Shown: positions 7,355-9,777 of the stretch, in pieces
How positions within the stretch are numbered: the first letter of the stretch is position 1
Layout: each line of letters starts with the position of its first letter
NCBI GenBank assembly: GCA_002395905.1
Contig: DGVK01000127.1
Location: 1 to 9,777, forward strand
Direction: 5' to 3'
DNA: 9,777 nt
Source: Verrucomicrobia bacterium UBA4286
GTDB taxonomy: Bacteria > Verrucomicrobiota > Kiritimatiellia > RFP12 > UBA1067
Notes under the pieces: generated by a model
Databases searched by the model: none
Told to the model about the DNA's origin: nothing
The model's input: the letters and a program-made list of their open reading frames with translations, nothing else
Program-made: the position numbers and the translations under genes

Positions 7355-9088
7355 TCACTTGAAGACCATTTCACTTACCGGCTTGCCGGCGGGAATCATC
7401 GGGTAGACGTTCGCGCGCGGCTCGACGATCACTTCTACAACCGTCGTCTTCTTCGATCTGACCGCCCTGGCGATAGTCGCGTCGAGCTTCGCGGGGTCGA
7501 TCACACGGTATGCCTCGGCACCATGGGCCTCGGCGAGCTTGACGAAGTCGGGCAGGTAATCGTATTTGAGATCCTGCTCAAGACGCTCGTTGGCGGCGCG
7601 GCCGCGAACCGTGAGGATCGAGCCGGAGTAGTTCTTGCCGTAGAAGAGCTCCTGCCACTGGCGAACCATTCCGAGACAGCCGTTGTTTATGACGACGAAC
7701 GTCACAGGCAGCTTGTGCTCCACAGCGACCACGACCTCCTCGAAGGTCATCTGCGCGCCTCCGTCGCCGCAAACCGCGACCGTCTTGTGGTCCGGCCGCG
7801 CGATCGCCGCGCCTATCGCCGCAGGAATTCCGAAACCCATCGTACCCATTCCGCCGGATGTGAGGAAATGGCGCGGAATGGAATAGCGGAAGTGCTGCGC
7901 CGCCCACATCTGGTGCTGGCCGACGTCCGTTACCATCACAGCGCGTCCGCCCGTCGCCTTGTCGATCGCCTCCATCACGGCCTGAGGCATTATGACGTTG
8001 GGATGCATCTGGCTCCATGTGACAGGATGGCTCTTCTTCCAGCCGTCGATCTTCGAAGTCCACTCGGGATGGGTCGCCGACTTCACGCGCGAAAGCACTG
8101 TCGTAAGTACGTCCTTGACATCCGCCACGATTCCGAGCGCCACGGAGACGTTCTTGCCGATCGACGCGGGGTCGCAGTCGACATGGACGATTCTGGCCTT
8201 CGGCGCATACTTGGAAATCTTGCCGGTTACGCGGTCCGAGAAACGCACGCCTAGCGCGATTATGAGATCGGCGTCGTTCATGGCCCAGTTGGCGGCGGGC
8301 GTGCCGTGCATGCCGGCCATTCTGAGAGAGAGCGGGTCGCGCTCGTCAAAGCTGCCAAGACCCATGAGTGTCGTCGCGACCGGTATTCCGGCCCTGTGGG
8401 CGAGCGTCGCGACATCCTTCGCCGCGCCGGACGCAATCACGCCGCCGCCTGCGTATATCACGGGGCGCTCGGCCTCGTTGATGAGCTTCGCGAGACGGTT
8501 CATCTGCGCCGAGGTCGCCGCGCTTTCGGGGTGATACGCGCGCAGAGACACGCGCTCGGGATACTGCGCGGAGGTAAGCGCCTGCTGGCAGTTCTTCGGA
8601 ATGTCAATCACAACCGGCCCCGGCTTGCCGTGGGTCGCGATGTAAAAGGCCTCGGCGACGATCTCGGGAATCTCGTCTGCGCTCTGCACAAGGAAGCAGT
8701 GCTTCGACACTCCGCGCGCAACGCCCGTCGTGTCGGCTTCCTGGAAAGCGTCGGTCCCGATAAGCGACATGGGAACCTGGCCCGTGATCACGATAAGAGG
8801 GATGCCGTCGATGTTCGCCGTCGCAAGACCGGTTATCGTGTTCGTCGCGCCCGGGCCGGACGTCACGAGGCACACGCCGGGCTTGCCGGTCGAGCGCGCA
8901 TAGCCGTCGGCCATGTGGACGCACCCCTGCTCGTGGCGGCCGAGAACGAACGGGAACTTCGCGTCCGTAAGACAGTTGAATATGTCAAGCGCCTGGCCGC
9001 CCGGATAGCCGAACAGCACCTCTGTGCCCGCCTTGGCGAGCGATTCAACGAGCGCCTGCGCGCCCGTCCTCTTTGCATTCTGGTTCAT
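7355..9088 (-). CDS. ilvB: Acetolactate synthase (acetohydroxyacid synthase) large catalytic subunit
   Basis: ThDP/FAD enzyme condensing pyruvate with pyruvate or 2-ketobutyrate, the first common step to valine, leucine and isoleucine. The 577 residues cover all three domains. E53 in GRHEQG is the ThDP-activating glutamate, GTDAFQEAD (111-119) and GVARGVSKH (122-130) are AHAS-type FAD/substrate segments, GDGGAQM (441-447) with NNG (468-470) is the ThDP-Mg motif, and W478 in VRQWQELFY marks the anabolic AHAS type rather than catabolic AlsS. The ending NVYPMIPAG is typical. The motif normally written GDGSFQMN reads GDGGAQMT here, a mild divergence. ATG 9088 is the only plausible start: an in-frame TAG lies about 35 bases upstream and no ATG, GTG or TTG falls between. 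There is no Shine-Dalgarno, and a TATAAT ends 10 bases before the ATG, so the mRNA may be leaderless. It is the first gene of the minus-strand run. Confidence 0.97.
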   Translation of the reverse strand: MNQNAKRTGAQALVESLAKAGTEVLFGYPGGQALDIFNCLTDAKFPFVLGRHEQGCVHMADGYARSTGKPGVCLVTSGPGATNTITGLATANIDGIPLIVITGQVPMSLIGTDAFQEADTTGVARGVSKHCFLVQSADEIPEIVAEAFYIATHGKPGPVVIDIPKNCQQALTSAQYPERVSLRAYHPESAATSAQMNRLAKLINEAERPVIYAGGGVIASGAAKDVATLAHRAGIPVATTLMGLGSFDERDPLSLRMAGMHGTPAANWAMNDADLIIALGVRFSDRVTGKISKYAPKARIVHVDCDPASIGKNVSVALGIVADVKDVLTTVLSRVKSATHPEWTSKIDGWKKSHPVTWSQMHPNVIMPQAVMEAIDKATGGRAVMVTDVGQHQMWAAQHFRYSIPRHFLTSGGMGTMGFGIPAAIGAAIARPDHKTVAVCGDGGAQMTFEEVVVAVEHKLPVTFVVINNGCLGMVRQWQELFYGKNYSGSILTVRGRAANERLEQDLKYDYLPDFVKLAEAHGAEAYRVIDPAKLDATIARAVRSKKTTVVEVIVEPRANVYPMIPAGKPVSEMVFK

Positions 9089-9098
9089 CAGGTGGAAT

Positions 9099-9107
9099 AT
9101 TATACCA
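9099..9107 (-). promoter_or_regulatory. ilvB promoter, extended -10 (TGGTATAAT)
   Basis: On the minus strand TATAAT occupies 9104-9099, preceded by TGG (9107-9105), a perfect extended -10. No convincing -35 exists at 16-18 bp spacing; the expected position is occupied by the palindrome GGGCTAGCCC. Transcription starting about 7 bases downstream would begin near 9092, only about 4 bases before the ilvB ATG at 9088. There is therefore no room for a Shine-Dalgarno or for an attenuator leader of the enterobacterial ilv type. Confidence 0.6.
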
Positions 9108-9121
9108 AACTCTGCACACGA

Positions 9122-9131
9122 GGGCTAGCCC
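9122..9131. promoter_or_regulatory. 10-bp perfect palindrome GGGCTAGCCC at the ilvB -35 position
   Basis: GGGCTAGCCC equals its own reverse complement. It replaces the -35 box of the ilvB promoter (about -30 to -40 from the predicted start), where a bound repressor would block RNA polymerase or an activator could substitute for the missing -35. Symmetry does not extend into the flanks, so a chance palindrome is possible. Confidence 0.3.
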
Positions 9132-9141
9132 CAACACAGAA

Positions 9142-9178
9142 TGTAAATCACAAGACGCAGTGCTTACACAACCTGTAA
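9142..9178. promoter_or_regulatory. Candidate operator: TGTAA / TTACA-N5-TGTAA half-site cluster
   Basis: TTACA (9164-9168) and TGTAA (9174-9178) form a perfect 5+5 dyad with spacer CAACC. A further TGTAA lies at 9142-9146, inverted relative to the TTACA. The dyad centre at 9171 is exactly midway between the ilvB TATAAT (centre 9101.5) and the gdhA TATAAT (centre 9240.5), near -78 from both predicted starts. This suits a dimeric regulator acting on both genes. The regulator is unknown, and the site does not match the NtrC consensus. Confidence 0.4.

Positions 9179-9777
<599 letters not shown>

Noticed and set aside
5803..7362. 519-codon plus-strand open frame opposite galM and ilvN
   Set aside because: Codon-register shadow of galM; no motifs and no ribosome binding site, while galM is fully conserved on the other strand.
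7330..7374. Longer IlvN start at 7374
   Set aside because: It overlaps the end of ilvB, adds residues unlike IlvN, and the ATG at 7329 has AAGGAG ahead of it.
7304..9178. Plus-strand frames of 316 and 290 codons opposite ilvB
   Set aside because: Shadows of ilvB in the same complementary register; low-complexity Arg/His-rich products.

Overview
The window is GC-rich with strongly G/C-biased third codon positions. It holds six protein genes: five packed head to tail on the minus strand and one partial gene on the plus strand. The gene types are bacterial: amino-acid synthesis, cell-wall D-alanine and an exported polysaccharide-degrading enzyme. The exported plant-polymer enzyme and the large multidomain architecture suggest a Gram-negative glycan degrader, possibly a gut or sediment member of the Verrucomicrobiota/Kiritimatiellota/Planctomycetes (PVC) group. 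That placement is an inference; no rRNA or phylogenetic marker is present.

The minus-strand genes, read from right to left, are ilvB (acetolactate synthase large subunit), a short ilvN (ACT-domain-only small subunit), galM (aldose 1-epimerase), a 1574-residue exported enzyme, and alr (alanine racemase). The gaps are 25, 42, 7 and 12 bp, so one transcript is likely, with a possible terminator at about 5-24. The 1574-residue protein is the most notable item. After a signal peptide it carries a histidine acid phosphatase (phytase-like) domain, a complete GH2 beta-mannosidase and a GH5 cellulase/mannanase-type domain, and all three retain recognisable catalytic residues. GalM, encoded 7 bp upstream of it, would handle the sugar anomers released by such an enzyme once they are taken up.

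To the right of ilvB is a 231-bp divergent control region (9089-9319), followed by the first 152 codons of gdhA (glutamate dehydrogenase) on the plus strand. The region is dense in signals. It has a TATAAT only 10 nt before the ilvB ATG, which implies an almost leaderless mRNA. It has a TATAAT for gdhA that overlaps a near-consensus sigma-54 -24/-12 element. A TTACA-N5-TGTAA dyad lies exactly midway between the two TATAAT boxes, and a 10-bp palindrome sits at the ilvB -35 position. The arrangement suggests joint control of ammonia assimilation (gdhA) and branched-chain amino-acid synthesis (ilvBN), two pathways linked by glutamate.

No tRNA, rRNA, CRISPR array, insertion sequence or attachment site was seen. 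The very long open frames opposite the minus-strand genes are codon-bias shadows.
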